From contig VGYW01000288.1 of NCBI GenBank assembly GCA_016872875.1, positions 1 through 10,782 of the forward strand: a stretch of DNA of 10,782 nt, read 5' to 3'. The position numbers and the translations under genes are program-made. The stretch is from Planctomycetota bacterium. GTDB lineage: Bacteria; Planctomycetota; PUPC01; DSUN01. The notes under the pieces were generated by a model that saw only the letters and a program-made list of their open reading frames with translations, searched no databases and was not told the DNA's origin. The first letter of the stretch is position 1. The number at the start of each line of letters is the position of its first letter. This document shows positions 1 to 7,685 of the stretch, one piece after another.

Positions 1-190
1 GGGAGAGGGAGCAGGCAAGCACCCTCACCCCAGCCCTCTCCCCAAGGGAGAGGGAGCAGGCAAGCACCCTCACCCCAGCCCTCTCCCCAAGGGAGAGGGA
101 GCAGGCAAGCACCCTCACCCCAGCCCTCTCCCCAAGGGAGAGGGAGCAGGCAAGCACCCTCACCCCAGCCCTCTCCCCAGGGGAGAGGGG
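1..190. repeat. 45-bp tandem repeat array, at least 4 copies, cut by the left edge
   Basis: Four consecutive 45-bp units start at 1, 46, 91 and 136 and are virtually identical. The fourth ends in CCCCAG instead of CCCCAA, and a partial fifth follows from 181. Each junction is a small hairpin: CCCTCTCCC, a 3-nt loop, then GGGAGAGGG. The true copy number is unknown because the array is cut by the window edge. There are no spacers, so this is not a CRISPR. Pyrimidine/purine hairpins of this kind are common intergenic repeats in GC-rich bacteria. It ends about 60 bp before the subunit F start and could affect transcription into the operon; that role is inference. Confidence 0.9.
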
Positions 191-250
191 GCGTGGGCTT
201 CTCCCCAATGAGCGCGTCGCCGCACGTGGTGTGGAGGAAAGGGACGTGTG

Positions 251-565
251 ATGGCCAGGATTGTCGCACTCGGCCGGAGGCACTTCGTGGGGGTCTTCGC
301 CGCCATCGGCGCGGAGCCGGTGCGCTGCCAGACGCCCGCCGAGCTTGCCGAGGCCGCGGGCCGGCTCCTCGCGGGCCAGCCGACGCAGCTCGCAGTCCTC
401 GACCAGCATTTCGCCGATTGCCACGAGGCTATCGAGGGGCTCCGCAGGCGTGGCGTCGTCGTCATCCTCCTGGGCGCCGAACGCACCGCGGGCCATCCCG
501 CCCTCGACGAAATCCGCTCCCTCATCGAAGTCGCCGCGGGAGCGAACATACTGGGAGAGTACTGA
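251..565 (+). CDS. atpF: V/A-type ATP synthase subunit F
   Basis: A 104-residue protein, the usual length for V/A-type subunit F, a small Rossmann-like subunit of the central stalk that binds subunit D and regulates rotation. The N-terminal strand (ARIVALGRR), a central LAVLDQ strand, the VVVILLG strand and the C-terminal helix SLIEVAAGANIL fit the family pattern. Identity rests mostly on size, fold pattern and position directly ahead of subunits A, B and D. The start is uncertain: ATG at 251 or an adjacent in-frame GTG at 248. A GGAGG at 233-237 sits 10 nt from the GTG and 13 nt from the ATG. The gene follows a tandem repeat array, and a hairpin element separates it from subunit A. No promoter was recognised. 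Confidence 0.85.
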   Translation: MARIVALGRRHFVGVFAAIGAEPVRCQTPAELAEAAGRLLAGQPTQLAVLDQHFADCHEAIEGLRRRGVVVILLGAERTAGHPALDEIRSLIEVAAGANILGEY

Positions 566-581
566 ACGTGAATGGTTGAGA

Positions 582-666
582 GGATGAATGGATGGGTGGA
601 TGAGTGGATGAATGCCAGAGACGGCCAGGCTTTCATTCATCCATTCATCCAATCATCCACTCATCC
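582..666. repeat. Intergenic hairpin with TGGA/TGAA-repeat arms (F-A gap)
   Basis: A 33-nt left arm (582-614) made of GGATGAATG-like 4-bp repeats pairs with a 33-nt right arm (634-666), matching at 29 of 33 positions across a 19-nt loop. The element fills most of the 124-bp gap between subunits F and A. There is no T-tract after it, so it is not a standard Rho-independent terminator. It may act as an mRNA-processing or stability hairpin, or be a mobile palindromic repeat. The subunit A Shine-Dalgarno (GAGAGG, 674-679) lies just downstream and remains free. Confidence 0.85.
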
Positions 667-689
667 CCCCTGAGAGAGGTTACTGACCA

Positions 690-2459
690 ATGCAAGAAGG
701 CATCGTGAAGAAGGTCGCCGGCCCCCTCGTCGTCGCCCGCGGGCTCGACCAGTCGGGCATGTACGAGGTCGTCCGCGTTGGCAAGGAGCGCCTCTTCGGC
801 GAGATCATCGAAATCCGCGCAGGCGAATACTCCATCCAGGTCTACGAGAGCACCGAGGGCATCGGCCCCGGCGACCCCGTGTACCCGACGGGCACGCCGC
901 TGAGCGTGGAGCTCGGCCCCGGCCTGATCACGAGCATCTACGACGGCATCCAGCGCCCCCTGGAGGCCATTCGCGGGAAGTTCGGCGACTTCATCGTCCG
1001 AGGCGCCGAGCTGCCCGGGCTCGACCGCGCGAAGAAGTGGCGCTTCGTCCCCGCCGTCAAGGAGGGCGCTCAGGTCACAGCAGGCGACGTGCTCGGCACG
1101 GTGGACGAGACGCCTCTCGTGAAGCACAAGATAATGGTCCCCCCCGGCCTCTCAGGGCGCGTCGCCTCCATCCGCGAGGCCGAGGCCACCGTCACCGAGC
1201 CAGTCTGCGTGCTGGAGACGGCGGGCGGCCGCCGCGAGCTGACGATGATGCAGCGGTGGCCCGTCCGCCAGGCAAGGCCGGTCGCCCGCCGCGTCCCGCC
1301 CGTCGAGCCGCTCATCACGGGCCAGCGGGTCATTGACGCGCTCTTCCCCGTCGCCAAGGGCGGCACGGCCTGCGTGCCCGGGCCGTTCGGCAGCGGCAAG
1401 ACGGTGGTCCAGCACCAGCTCGCCAAGTGGGCGAACGCCGAGATCATCGTCTACGTCGGCTGCGGCGAGCGCGGCAACGAGATGACTGACGTGCTGCTGG
1501 AGTTCCCCGAGCTCCGTGACCCCGACAGCGGCCGGCCGCTCATCGAGCGCACGGTGCTGATCGCCAACACGTCCAACATGCCCGTCGCGGCACGCGAGGC
1601 GAGCGTCTTCTGCGGCATCACCATCGCCGAGTATTTCCGCGACATGGGCTACAGCGTGGCCACGATGGCCGACTCGACGAGCCGCTGGGCGGAGGCGATG
1701 CGCGAGATCTCAGGCCGCCTGGAGGAGATGCCCGGCGAGGAGGGCTTCCCAGCCTACCTCGCCAGCCGCATCGCAGGCTTCTACGAGCGGGCGGGCAACG
1801 TCGTCTGCCTCGGCGCCGACGGGCGGACGGGCAACGTGAGCCTCATCGGCGCCGTCAGCCCCCCAGGCGGCGACCTCTCCGAGCCAGTCGTCCAGGCCAC
1901 CCTCCGCGTGGTGAAGGTCTTCTGGGGCCTCGACGACGCCCTCGCCGCCCAGCGCCACTTCCCGGCCATCAACTGGCTCACCAGCTACTCGCTCTACGAC
2001 GAGATGGCCAGCGCCCACGCCAAGGAGCACGTTGACGCCCGTTGGCCCGAGGTCCGCCGCCGAGCCATGTGGCTCCTCAACCGCGAGGCCGAGCTCGAAG
2101 AGCTCGTCCGACTCGTCGGCATGGACGCCCTCTCCCCCTCCGACCGCCTCATCCTCCAGGGCGCCAAGATGGTGCGCGAGGACTTCCTCCACCAGAGCGC
2201 CTTCGACCCGACCGACACCTACACCAGCCAGCGAAAACAGTTCCTCATGCTCCGAAACATCGTCGACTTCTACGACCTCGCGCACGGGGCGATGGAGCGC
2301 GGGGTGGAGGTCGACGCCATCCAGAAGCTCCCCCTCCTCGACGCCATCGCCGGCATGAAGCGCGTGGATGAGGATGAGCTCGCCCAGCTCGACACGCTGC
2401 ACGCGGACATCGAAAAGCAGGTCAACGGCCTGGCGGCCGCTGGGGCGAAGGAGGGCTAG
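690..2459 (+). CDS. atpA: V/A-type ATP synthase catalytic subunit A
   Basis: A 589-residue protein, the normal length for the catalytic A subunit, which hydrolyses or makes ATP in the A3B3 head. Visible elements in order: an N-terminal beta-barrel (about 1-70), the A-specific insertion or bulge domain (about 110-190), the Walker A loop GPFGSGKTV (231-239), the GERGNEM segment with the catalytic glutamate (about E260), the Walker B region ending in MADSTSRWAEAMRE (Asp about 328), SRIAGFYERAG (about 359-369), and a helical C-terminal domain. The bulge domain and intact P-loop separate it from F-type beta and from V-type B. The ATG at 690 is preceded by GAGAGG with a 10-nt gap. It ends in TAG, followed by a 120-nt gap holding a strong hairpin before subunit B. 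Confidence 0.97.
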   Translation: MQEGIVKKVAGPLVVARGLDQSGMYEVVRVGKERLFGEIIEIRAGEYSIQVYESTEGIGPGDPVYPTGTPLSVELGPGLITSIYDGIQRPLEAIRGKFGDFIVRGAELPGLDRAKKWRFVPAVKEGAQVTAGDVLGTVDETPLVKHKIMVPPGLSGRVASIREAEATVTEPVCVLETAGGRRELTMMQRWPVRQARPVARRVPPVEPLITGQRVIDALFPVAKGGTACVPGPFGSGKTVVQHQLAKWANAEIIVYVGCGERGNEMTDVLLEFPELRDPDSGRPLIERTVLIANTSNMPVAAREASVFCGITIAEYFRDMGYSVATMADSTSRWAEAMREISGRLEEMPGEEGFPAYLASRIAGFYERAGNVVCLGADGRTGNVSLIGAVSPPGGDLSEPVVQATLRVVKVFWGLDDALAAQRHFPAINWLTSYSLYDEMASAHAKEHVDARWPEVRRRAMWLLNREAELEELVRLVGMDALSPSDRLILQGAKMVREDFLHQSAFDPTDTYTSQRKQFLMLRNIVDFYDLAHGAMERGVEVDAIQKLPLLDAIAGMKRVDEDELAQLDTLHADIEKQVNGLAAAGAKEG

Positions 2460-2470
2460 CGGACGAGTTC

Positions 2471-2551
2471 CGTGCCGCGTCCCGCGTGCCGCGTGCGAAG
2501 ACCTGCCTCGTGCTCTCTTGTCTTCTCACGCGGCACGCGGGACGCGGCACG
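2471..2551. repeat. Near-perfect GC-rich hairpin in the A-B gap
   Basis: The arms 2471-2495 and 2527-2551 are perfectly complementary (25 of 25). After one mismatch the stem continues for 6 more pairs (2497-2502 with 2520-2525), giving 32-nt arms with 31 matches and a 17-nt loop. Each arm contains an internal duplication of CGTGCCGCGT separated by CCCG. The element fills most of the gap between subunits A and B. No T-tract follows, so simple intrinsic termination is unlikely. It could protect or separate transcript segments. Confidence 0.95.
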
Positions 2552-2579
2552 CATCAGATATCAACTTTGAGGATTGCGC

Positions 2580-3959
2580 ATGATTACGTTGTATAAGCAA
2601 GCCCGCGACCTCGTCGGCCCCCTGATGCTCGTCGAATCCGTCAAGGGCATCAGCTACGGCCAGCTCGCAGAGGTCCACCTCCCCTCCGGCGAGACCCGCC
2701 GCGGCCAGGTGCTCGAGGCCGACGAGGACCGCGCCGTGCTCCAGATTTTCGAGGGGAGCCGCGACATCGCGCCCGACAATGTGAAGGTGCGCTTCCTCAC
2801 CCGCGGCCTCGAGCTCCCTCTGGCGCCCGACATCGTAGGCCGCGCCTTCGACGGCTCGGGCCGCCCCATTGACGGCGGCCCGCCCGTCATCCCCATCGCT
2901 CGCCGCGACATCAACGGCAGCCCCATCAACCCCACCGCGCGCGACTACCCGAACGAGTTCATCCAGACCGGCATCTCCGCTATTGACGGCATGAACACCC
3001 TGGTTCGCGGCCAGAAGCTCCCCGTCTTCTCCGGCTCGGGCCTCCCCCACGCCGCCGTGGGCGCCCAGATCGCGCGCCAGGCCCGCGTGCTCAAGACCGG
3101 CGAGGGCTTCGCCGTCGTCTTCGCCGCCATGGGCATCACGTTCGAGGAGGCCAACTACTTCCTCGCCGACTTCCGCCGCACGGGGGCCATCGCCCGCGCC
3201 TGCGTCTTCATCAACCTCGCCAACAGCCCCATCATCGAGCGCATCGCCACCCCGCGCGTCGCCCTCACCGCCGCCGAATACCTCGCCTTCGACCTCGGCC
3301 TCCACGTCCTCGTCATCCTCACCGACATGACCAACTACTGCGACGCCCTCCGCGAGGTCTCCGCCGCTCGAAAAGAGGTCCCTGGCCGCCGCGGCTACCC
3401 AGGCTACCTCTACACCGACCTCTCCACCGTCTACGAGCGTGCCGGCCGCATGCGCGGCCGCAAGGGCTCCATCACCCAGATCCCCATCCTCACCATGCCC
3501 GACGACGACAAGACGCACCCGATCCCCGACCTGACCGGCTACATCACCGAGGGGCAAATCTTCCTCTCCCGCACCCTCCACAACCAGGGCGTCTACCCCC
3601 CCATTGACGTCCTCCCCTCCCTCTCGCGGCTCAAGGACAAGGGCATCGGCCAGGGCAAGACCCGCGAGGACCACGCCGACGTCCTCAACCAGCTCTACGC
3701 GGCCTACGCCCGCGGCAAGAACGCCCGCGAGCTGGCCGTCGTCCTCGGCGAATCCGCGCTCACTCCTACCGACCTCCTCTTCGTGAAGTTCGCCGACCGC
3801 TTCGAGCGCGAGTTCGCCGCACAAGGCGTCTACGAAAACCGCACCATCACCGAGACCCTCGACATCGGCTGGCGGCTCATGGGCATGCTGCCCCGCGGCG
3901 AGCTCAAGCGCGTCAGGCCCGCCAACCTCGACAGATACTACAAGCCGCAGGAGGCATAA
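2580..3959 (+). CDS. atpB: V/A-type ATP synthase subunit B (non-catalytic nucleotide-binding)
   Basis: A 459-residue protein, typical for V/A-type B, which alternates with A in the hexameric head and regulates rather than catalyses. The degenerate P-loop region [18 protein letters not shown] (about 151-168) is the hallmark of B: it lacks the GxxxxGKT lysine. Further family segments are [63 protein letters not shown] (read in two blocks) and [12 protein letters not shown]. The ATG at 2580 is chosen over an upstream in-frame TTG at 2574 because GAGGA at 2569-2573 lies 6 nt before it. It ends in TAA, and a 71-nt gap filled by a 9-bp satellite separates it from subunit D. Confidence 0.97.
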   Translation: MITLYKQARDLVGPLMLVESVKGISYGQLAEVHLPSGETRRGQVLEADEDRAVLQIFEGSRDIAPDNVKVRFLTRGLELPLAPDIVGRAFDGSGRPIDGGPPVIPIARRDINGSPINPTARDYPNEFIQTGISAIDGMNTLVRGQKLPVFSGSGLPHAAVGAQIARQARVLKTGEGFAVVFAAMGITFEEANYFLADFRRTGAIARACVFINLANSPIIERIATPRVALTAAEYLAFDLGLHVLVILTDMTNYCDALREVSAARKEVPGRRGYPGYLYTDLSTVYERAGRMRGRKGSITQIPILTMPDDDKTHPIPDLTGYITEGQIFLSRTLHNQGVYPPIDVLPSLSRLKDKGIGQGKTREDHADVLNQLYAAYARGKNARELAVVLGESALTPTDLLFVKFADRFEREFAAQGVYENRTITETLDIGWRLMGMLPRGELKRVRPANLDRYYKPQEA

Positions 3960-3967
3960 CCGAGCAG

Positions 3968-4012
3968 TCGAATCGATCGAATCGATCGAATCAATCGAAT
4001 CGATCGAATCGG
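3968..4012. repeat. 9-bp satellite, 5 units, in the B-D gap
   Basis: Five units of TCGAATCGA begin at 3968, 3977, 3986, 3995 and 4004, with single-base variants in the third and fifth. Read on the minus strand the unit is GATTCGATC, which matches the GATYCGAYY consensus of the arrays at 7956-8878. It occupies most of the 71-nt gap between subunits B and D. Several units contain GATC, and the array is rich in the palindrome TCGATCGA. Confidence 0.92.
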
Positions 4013-4030
4013 CCTGATCGAAAGCCGCCA

Positions 4031-4678
4031 ATGAAGCGCAAAGTCCCCCCCACCCGCATGGAGCTCCTCCGCGTCCGCAAGCGCCTCGCGCTCGCCGTCC
4101 GCGGCCACAAGCTCCTCAAGGACAAGCTGGAGGGCATCATCAAGGAGGTCACGGAGCGCCTCGCCGAGCTGAAGCGTCTCCGCCTCGAGCTCGACGCCGC
4201 CTTCCCCGAAGCCGTCGCCCTCTTCACCATGGCCGCCGCCGCCACCACTCCCGCCGGCACCGAGGCCGCCGCTGCTCAGGCATACCCAGGCGGCATCCTC
4301 CAGACCCGCCACGACCGCATCATGGGCATCCCCGTCCCCAGGATGGAGTTCATCCTGTCCGGCGAAGCCCCCTCCTACAGCCTGCACGACACCTCGCCCT
4401 ACCTCGACGCCGCGGTGAAGCGCCTCCGCGAGCTCTTCCCGCGCGTCGTCGCCCTCGCCCAGGCCGAGGAGACCATTCGCCGCCTCGCCGACGAGCTCGA
4501 GCGCACCCGCCGCCGCACCAACGCCCTCGAGTACTCCGTCATCCCCGACCTCCGCTCCACCCGCCGCCTCATCGAGGCCCGCCTCGAAGAGTACATGCGC
4601 AGCGACATCTCCCGCCTGATGAAAGTCAAGGAGATGCTCCTCGCCCGCGACCAGCGCCTCCCCGCCCGCAAGACCTGA
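4031..4678 (+). CDS. atpD: V/A-type ATP synthase central-stalk subunit D
   Basis: A 215-residue protein, the usual size for subunit D, the rotor shaft that turns inside the A3B3 head and contacts F. The N-terminal helix begins with the family signature around PPTRMELLRVRKRLALAVRGHKLLKDK (read in two blocks, residues about 6-32). The C-terminal helix contains RRTNALEYSVIPDL and ends in a basic tail. The two long terminal helices form the antiparallel coiled coil, with a less conserved middle (about 70-125) that includes an Ala-rich stretch and the GIPVP segment. No good Shine-Dalgarno precedes the ATG: the upstream sequence is the satellite followed by GATCGAAAGCCGCCA. Translation may therefore depend on coupling or be weak. 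It is the last + strand gene and is convergent with the protease gene. Confidence 0.95.
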   Translation: MKRKVPPTRMELLRVRKRLALAVRGHKLLKDKLEGIIKEVTERLAELKRLRLELDAAFPEAVALFTMAAAATTPAGTEAAAAQAYPGGILQTRHDRIMGIPVPRMEFILSGEAPSYSLHDTSPYLDAAVKRLRELFPRVVALAQAEETIRRLADELERTRRRTNALEYSVIPDLRSTRRLIEARLEEYMRSDISRLMKVKEMLLARDQRLPARKT

Positions 4679-4692
4679 GAGGGTCTTCACGA

Positions 4693-4770
4693 CAGGTTCG
4701 TAGTGCGGGCTTCAGCCCGTCCTGTGAAGGTGGGAGGAAGAGACGGCCTAAAGGCCGCACTACGAACCTG
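4693..4770. terminator. Palindromic hairpin filling a convergent gap; possible bidirectional terminator
   Basis: The 29-nt arms 4693-4721 and 4742-4770 match at 26 positions, with the outer 16 bp perfect (CAGGTTCGTAGTGCGG and its complement), around a 20-nt loop. Each arm also contains its own small hairpin (GGGCTTCAGCCC and GGCCTAAAGGCC), so a cruciform with side stems is possible. It sits 14 nt after the subunit D stop codon and 7 nt after the stop codon of the convergent protease gene, filling the 99-bp gap. A terminator role for both strands fits the position, but neither side has a T-tract. The sequence type also resembles interspersed palindromic repeats of planctomycetes. Confidence 0.7.
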
Positions 4771-4777
4771 GAGGCAA

Positions 4778-5194
4778 CTACAGGAGGTCCAGCATCCACT
4801 TCCCTCCGCTCTCGGGGTTCGGCACCAGCTTGCGGCTCTTGGGGTGAATCACTAGGTCGAGGTACTCAAGAGGGATATAGCCAAGAAGCTGTGGGAGACT
4901 GTCAGGGATTTCCATGACTTCGACAATGCAATGCCGGCCGAGCACTGTGACCTGCGCGGGGGCGTAGATACGGCGGTCAACCTCGCCGCCCCCCGTGCGG
5001 ACCTTGGCGGTATAGTACAAGCGCAGGCCGAGCTTCTCAATGGTGCCCCGGTGGAGGCAGAGGAGGGCCGAGCCGCTGTCAACCTGAGCGCGCACCTTCA
5101 CTTTGCGGACCGGTATGCGGCCGTTGCCCGAGGCCTCGCGCGCCTCAATGTCGCTGTAATTCTCGACCTCGACCTCTGCGAACGTGCTGCCCAC
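4778..5194 (-). CDS. Retropepsin-like (clan AA) aspartic protease
   Basis: About 138 residues, single-domain retropepsin size. The catalytic motif is VRAQVDSGSALLCL (Asp about 39), a DSG(S) version of the usual DTG. The flap-like region is followed by LLGYIPLEYLDLVIHP, matching the hydrophobic 'LLG..pLe.l.l..dp' segment of clan AA proteases, then KLVPNPESGGKW at the C-terminus. These small proteases act as homodimers; their substrates in bacteria are largely unknown. Start choice: an in-frame ATG at 5200 has AAGGAG directly abutting it (no spacing), whereas GTG at 5194 has the same AAGGAG 6 nt upstream, so GTG is preferred. A longer reading from TTG at 5257 would overlap the predicted -35 box. 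The gene is convergent with subunit D. Confidence 0.85.
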   Translation of the reverse strand: MGSTFAEVEVENYSDIEAREASGNGRIPVRKVKVRAQVDSGSALLCLHRGTIEKLGLRLYYTAKVRTGGGEVDRRIYAPAQVTVLGRHCIVEVMEIPDSLPQLLGYIPLEYLDLVIHPKSRKLVPNPESGGKWMLDLL

Positions 5195-5200
5195 GGCCAT

Positions 5201-5206
5201 CTCCTT
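5201..5206 (-). promoter_or_regulatory. Shine-Dalgarno AAGGAG of the protease gene
   Basis: AAGGAG on the minus strand. It abuts the ATG at 5200 but is 6 nt from the in-frame GTG at 5194, which favours the GTG as start. Confidence 0.7.
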
Positions 5207-5228
5207 GGGGGCAGTGCACCTGCCCGGA

Positions 5229-5257
5229 ATTATACGCCGCTCTGGCACGGCATGCAA
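5229..5257 (-). promoter_or_regulatory. Sigma-70-like promoter of the aspartic protease gene
   Basis: On the minus strand a perfect TATAAT (5234-5229) lies 17 nt downstream of TTGCAT (5257-5252). A perfect -10 box is unusual in this GC-rich DNA. The expected transcript would start near 5222 and reach the Shine-Dalgarno at 5206-5201. It lies in the 84-bp gap after the LEPR-XLL gene, so the protease can be expressed independently of that gene. Confidence 0.65.
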
Positions 5258-5278
5258 GCACGAAGGAGGCGCCTGCGG

Positions 5279-7612
5279 TCAGACTGTCGGCTCGGGCACG
5301 GTGTGCGGCTCCTCGATGTTGAGGAGGGTGACGCCGTTGACCGCGAAGGCGACGTCGAAGTTCGGGCCGCCATCGGCCAGCAGGTTGGTGAGCAGGAAGG
5401 GCAAGTCGTTCTGGAGGCCGGAGACGAGGAACGAAAGCTCGTCGTTGTTGAGGCCGCCCCGGAGCTCGGCGTCGAGCCGGCCCACGCTGCCCACGGTCGG
5501 GATGATGTAGGTCTGGAGCGTGTCGTTCCCGTCCGCGCCGTCCACGAGGAGCCGCACGTCGCCGTTTATCTGCCCGCGGAACTCCAGGTTCGCGTCGTCG
5601 GTGGCGGCGCCCAGGCCCACCGCGATGTCCACCAGGCCCGTGCCGTTCACGTCGGCCACGACCAGGCCGTTGAAGGCGTCGAGCCCGGCCCCCGTGTCGG
5701 CGGCCACCCGCAGCGCGCCGTCGGCGAAGATCGAGCGCGCCGTCACGTTGAAGATGTCGTTCCCCGCCCCCGTGGTGACCGTGGCCGCGATGTCCTGCCC
5801 GAACGCGATGTCGCCGCCGACGGTGAAGGCGACGGAGTTGTTGCCGCCGCCGGCGTCGAGGAGGGCCGCGACCGAGCCGAGCGCGGCCACCGCCCCGGCC
5901 GAGCCCGCCGGCGAGCCGAGGGTCAGGCTCAGCCGGTCCGCGCCCACCCCGCCCTGCACGAAGAGGGTGTTCACCCCAACCGTGCCCGCCCCGCCGTTGG
6001 CCAGGCTCACCGGCGCGTCGAGCAGGATGGAGGCGCTGTTGGAGCCGACGCCCAGGTTGGCCGTGACCGTGGTGAAGACGTCGAAGAACGACATCGAGGC
6101 GGCGTCGCTGCCGATGCCGCCGTTGAGGGATAGCGCGACGGCGCCGCGCGCCCCCACGGGCGGGCCGGCGGGAGGAAGCCCGTTGGCGAGGATCTGGAAC
6201 ACGTTCCCCCCATCGCCCATGTCCACGGTCACCGGCGCCGTCAGCCCCACGGGCAGGGCATCGAAGCTCACGGTCGTGCTGTCGTTCCCCGCCCCGGTGT
6301 CCACGCTCACCGTTGCGAAGACGTGTGAGAAGGCGAGGTTGGTGGCGTTGCCGGCCTCGCCGCCGAGCACCTGGACGTCGAGCGCGCCTGGCGCAAAGCC
6401 CGGCAGGTCGGCAGGGTTCGCGCGCGCGTCGAGCTGGAACGAGTTCCGCCCCTCGCCCAGGTCGGCCATCACCAGGCTGTCGGCCGGCACGCCGCGATAG
6501 GTGGCCGACATCTTGTCGTTCCCGAGGTCCCCGTCGAGGAGGAGGAGCGTGGGCACGTCCGTGAACGACATCGTGGCCGCGTCGTTGCCGCCGAAGCCGC
6601 CGAAGCTGAGGAAGACGCCTGTGTTCGGCGGCACGCCGGGGAAGAGCGCCGATGCGGTCAGGCCCAGCCGGTCGTTCCCCTCGCCCATGTCGGCCAGCAC
6701 GCTCGAGAAGTGGTCGCCCGCAAGCCCCGTGTAGCCAATCGTCGCACTGTCGTTCCCGAGGCCCATGTCGAGCGACACGTCGGCGAAGATGTCGAAGAAC
6801 GACATTGAGACCGCGTCGTTGCCCCCCAGGCCGTCAATCGCGACGTTCATCCCGTCCGAGGCCGGGTCGCCCGGAACCGCCGACGCCGCCGACAGCCGGA
6901 ACACGTCGTTCCCCTCGCTCAGCGTGGCGGCCAGGTTGGAAGGCATGCCCACGGGCACGTCGGCGTAGCTGAGCGTCACGGCGTCCTTGCCCTGGCTCGT
7001 CCCGGTGTCAATCGTCACGTTGGTGAAGAGGCCGGTGAAGGAGAGGGTCGCGCTGTCCTTGCTCGCCCCCCCCGTGAGCCAGAGGGCGACGAGCGCGCTC
7101 GACTCGCCAGGGAGCGCGGGCGCCGCGCCGTCGGCCGCGTGGAGCAGCACGTTCTTCCCGCCGCCCAGGTCCACCACCACGTTCGCCGTCTGCCCGGGCA
7201 CGCTCTGCACGGCCGGGAGGTGCTGCGTGAGGAACAACCTGTCGTTGAACGCGCCGCCGAGGAGCGTGAGGTCGGCCGGCGCGAAGGCCCCGGGCGCCAC
7301 CGCCGCCGCGTCGAGAAGGTAGTCCACCCGGTTCTGCCCGCCGCCCGTGTCCACCGTGATGCTCGTCACGCCGGCGAAGGGCGCCGGCAAGGCGTGCAAG
7401 GGGTCGGTCGGCACGGCCACCACGGCCGTCCCGTCCCCGTTGTCGGTCACTTGAATCCAGTCAATCGCCGCATCGCCCACGACGGAGAGCGCGCCCGCGA
7501 CGAAGGTGATGTTCACGCTCAACAGACACCGTGGCTCGAGGGCCTCGAGCCTCAGCGGGCTCGCGCTCCCACGCGCGCCCCGCAGGACAGCAGCAGGCGA
7601 CAAGTGTCGCAT
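5279..7612 (-). CDS. LEPR-XLL secreted beta-repeat protein (RTX-like GND repeats)
   Basis: A 777-residue protein. The N-terminus has LRLEALEPRCLLS (residues about 20-32), the LEPR-XLL motif found at the start of many planctomycete surface or exported proteins. The rest is Gly/Asp/Asn-rich with recurring turns of the type GxGNDxxxxxF, as in beta-solenoid proteins related to RTX repeats, but without the strict GGxGxDxLx nonapeptide. Residues about 180-510 form 4-5 units of about 80 residues. Each unit holds three successive turns (GGNDAxxMSFxDVF, DxGxGNDSxTxxY, DMGEGNDxFxL). The start ATG at 7612 follows AAAGGA (7625-7620) at 7 nt. There is no C-terminal membrane anchor; the protein ends in VPEPTV. 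Probably a secreted or cell-surface structural or calcium-binding protein; the exact function is unknown. Confidence 0.85.
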   Translation of the reverse strand: MRHLSPAAVLRGARGSASPLRLEALEPRCLLSVNITFVAGALSVVGDAAIDWIQVTDNGDGTAVVAVPTDPLHALPAPFAGVTSITVDTGGGQNRVDYLLDAAAVAPGAFAPADLTLLGGAFNDRLFLTQHLPAVQSVPGQTANVVVDLGGGKNVLLHAADGAAPALPGESSALVALWLTGGASKDSATLSFTGLFTNVTIDTGTSQGKDAVTLSYADVPVGMPSNLAATLSEGNDVFRLSAASAVPGDPASDGMNVAIDGLGGNDAVSMSFFDIFADVSLDMGLGNDSATIGYTGLAGDHFSSVLADMGEGNDRLGLTASALFPGVPPNTGVFLSFGGFGGNDAATMSFTDVPTLLLLDGDLGNDKMSATYRGVPADSLVMADLGEGRNSFQLDARANPADLPGFAPGALDVQVLGGEAGNATNLAFSHVFATVSVDTGAGNDSTTVSFDALPVGLTAPVTVDMGDGGNVFQILANGLPPAGPPVGARGAVALSLNGGIGSDAASMSFFDVFTTVTANLGVGSNSASILLDAPVSLANGGAGTVGVNTLFVQGGVGADRLSLTLGSPAGSAGAVAALGSVAALLDAGGGNNSVAFTVGGDIAFGQDIAATVTTGAGNDIFNVTARSIFADGALRVAADTGAGLDAFNGLVVADVNGTGLVDIAVGLGAATDDANLEFRGQINGDVRLLVDGADGNDTLQTYIIPTVGSVGRLDAELRGGLNNDELSFLVSGLQNDLPFLLTNLLADGGPNFDVAFAVNGVTLLNIEEPHTVPEPTV

Positions 7613-7685
7613 CACGGATTCCTTTCTTCCAGATCGCCGTCCCTTCCCTTCCACACACGCATCATGCCCCCTTTCGGCCCCCCTG

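Noticed and set aside
1..190. Possible CRISPR array
   Set aside because: The 45-bp units are directly adjacent with no variable spacers, and no cas genes are present.
2526..4031. Long minus-strand open frame (501 codons) opposite subunit B
   Set aside because: It is a GC-skew shadow of the confidently identified subunit B gene, with Asp/Glu/Gly-rich low-complexity translation and no family resemblance. Similar shadows lie opposite subunits A and D and the LEPR-XLL gene.
5279..5320. PEP-CTERM sorting signal suggested by the terminal VPEPTV
   Set aside because: No transmembrane helix or basic tail follows; the stop codon comes immediately.
4931..6133. 400-codon + strand frame across the protease and LEPR-XLL genes
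   Set aside because: Its translation is Arg/Val/His-rich with no recognisable domain. The opposite strand encodes two recognisable proteins with proper starts.
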